Part shown: positions 63,620 to 64,000 of the stretch, piece by piece
Layout: every line of letters begins with the position of its first letter
Numbering within the stretch: position 1 is the first letter of the stretch
NCBI RefSeq assembly: GCF_001563225.1
Contig: NZ_CP014206.1
Span: forward strand, 3,763,486 to 3,827,485
From: Pseudodesulfovibrio indicus
GTDB lineage: Bacteria > Desulfobacterota > Desulfovibrionia > Desulfovibrionales > Desulfovibrionaceae
Length of the DNA stretch: 64,000 nucleotides
Direction of reading: 5' to 3'
Position numbers and translations under genes: made by a program
Notes under the pieces: generated by a model
What the model was told of the DNA's origin: nothing
The model's input: the letters and a program-made list of their open reading frames with translations, nothing else
The model's database searches: none

Positions 63620-63683
63620 TTTGAAGGGGGAGTCCGGAGGGGGAAACTTTCTCGAAAGTTTCCCCCTCTGGCCGCCGGAAACA
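63620..63683 (-). repeat. GC-rich hairpin repeat, copy 4 (inverted)
   Basis: On the minus strand the element begins TTCCGGCGGCCAGAGGGGG, 5 bases after the stop of the leftward gene. It folds through GGGGGAAACTTTC / GAAAGTTTCCCCC and ends CCGGACTCCCCC, as in copy 2. The inverted copies 3 and 4 can pair with each other through their CCGGCGG ends. Confidence 0.75.
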
Positions 63684-63687
63684 TTCC

Positions 63688-64000
63688 CTACCCTTTCGGC
63701 CAGGAGGCCTCATCCAGAAGGAAGAGGAAGTTCTTGTAGGGCACCTTGCCGTGCAGGGAGAGGCCGATCTCGCAGGTCCGCGAGGTGGAGTAGCCCATGG
63801 TGCAGCCGTCGAGCTGCTTGCGCAGGTCCTTGAGGGACGCCTCGTTGAGTTCCGGGTAGTTGAATCCCCGGTCTCCGGCGAAGCCGCAGCAGAAGATCTC
63901 ATCCGGGACCACGACCTCGCGGGCGCATTGGCGGGCCAGGTTCTCCATGATCGGGGCCAGCCCCATCTTGCGCGAGGAGCAGGTGATGTGCAGGGCGACC
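63688..64000 (-). CDS. C-terminal part of a CCG-domain FAD/FeS lactate-dehydrogenase-like protein (5' end outside the window)
   Basis: The visible 103 residues begin at the window edge with ALHITCSSRKMGLAPIMENL. They contain the Cys-rich CCG motif IFCCGFAGDRGFNYPELNEAS and end with CEIGLSLHGKVPYKNFLFLL. These segments match the C-terminal Cys-rich domain of large FAD-linked D-lactate dehydrogenases, and more loosely of GlpC/LutA-type proteins. The N-terminal FAD and ferredoxin domains would lie to the right, so the exact enzyme cannot be fixed. Confidence 0.8.
   Translation of the reverse strand, partial: VALHITCSSRKMGLAPIMENLARQCAREVVVPDEIFCCGFAGDRGFNYPELNEASLKDLRKQLDGCTMGYSTSRTCEIGLSLHGKVPYKNFLFLLDEASWPKG

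Overview
The window looks like a chromosomal segment of a GC-rich Desulfovibrionales bacterium (Desulfovibrio / Pseudodesulfovibrio type). The evidence is family content rather than a marker gene: a GAK-type gene cluster (ATP-grasp, HprK-like kinase, CofD-like, amphi-Trp and XXXCH proteins), a type III glutamine synthetase, a CCG-domain lactate-dehydrogenase-like enzyme and GC-rich intergenic hairpin repeats. No rRNA, tRNA, insertion sequence, prophage or CRISPR array was recognised.

Layout. (1) 1-13,000: a nearly complete Tad/Flp pilus locus. The minus strand carries flp-tadV-cpaB-secretin-lipoprotein-tadZ-tadA-tadB-tadC-tadD. The plus strand carries three TadE/TadG-like minor pilins. Between them lies an NtrC-type sigma-54 activator gene, flanked by two outward-facing sigma-54 promoters. 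(2) 13,000-14,630: a TPR protein, a 39-residue Cys-rich peptide gene, and a block of hairpin repeats. (3) 14,630-23,700, minus strand: a galactose operon galT-galK-lacI-galM followed by a four-gene sugar ABC importer, with LacI-type operators in front of galT. (4) 23,700-28,200: a periplasmic solute-binding protein, an unknown protein, ppnP, a Gfo/Idh/MocA oxidoreductase and a secreted 5'-nucleotidase. (5) 28,344-37,099, plus strand: an eleven-gene GAK-type operon, the most interesting system here. It encodes an XXXCH protein, a PHP-like phosphoesterase, three amphi-Trp proteins, a PhoU-phosphotransferase fusion, an ATP-grasp ligase, an HprK-related kinase, a CofD-like protein, a 60-residue orphan and a ParA ATPase. 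(6) 37,100-38,025: a second copy of the composite non-coding repeat block. (7) 38,025-42,600, minus strand: glnN, a pseudouridine synthase with a separately encoded partner domain, and greA. (8) 42,895-47,642: a BMP-type nucleoside ABC importer. (9) 47,743-55,334: four signalling genes, including a TorT-like periplasmic sensor and three histidine kinases. (10) 55,556-64,000: an SLC13-type transporter, a retropepsin-RimK-deacylase trio, MscS, CorA, LapA and YceI proteins, and the C-terminal part of a lactate-dehydrogenase-like enzyme.

How the parts fit. The Tad locus appears to be switched as a unit by its own sigma-54 activator. The galactose operon joins import, mutarotation, phosphorylation, uridylyl transfer and its own repressor. 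A secreted nucleotidase, PpnP and the BMP importer could together salvage nucleosides (inference). The GAK-type operon combines several phosphate- and nucleotide-handling enzymes with small amphi-Trp proteins and a ParA-type positioning ATPase. Its biochemical role is, to my knowledge, unknown.

Limits: everything was read by eye from sequence and recalled family motifs. No database search, folding calculation or expression data was available.
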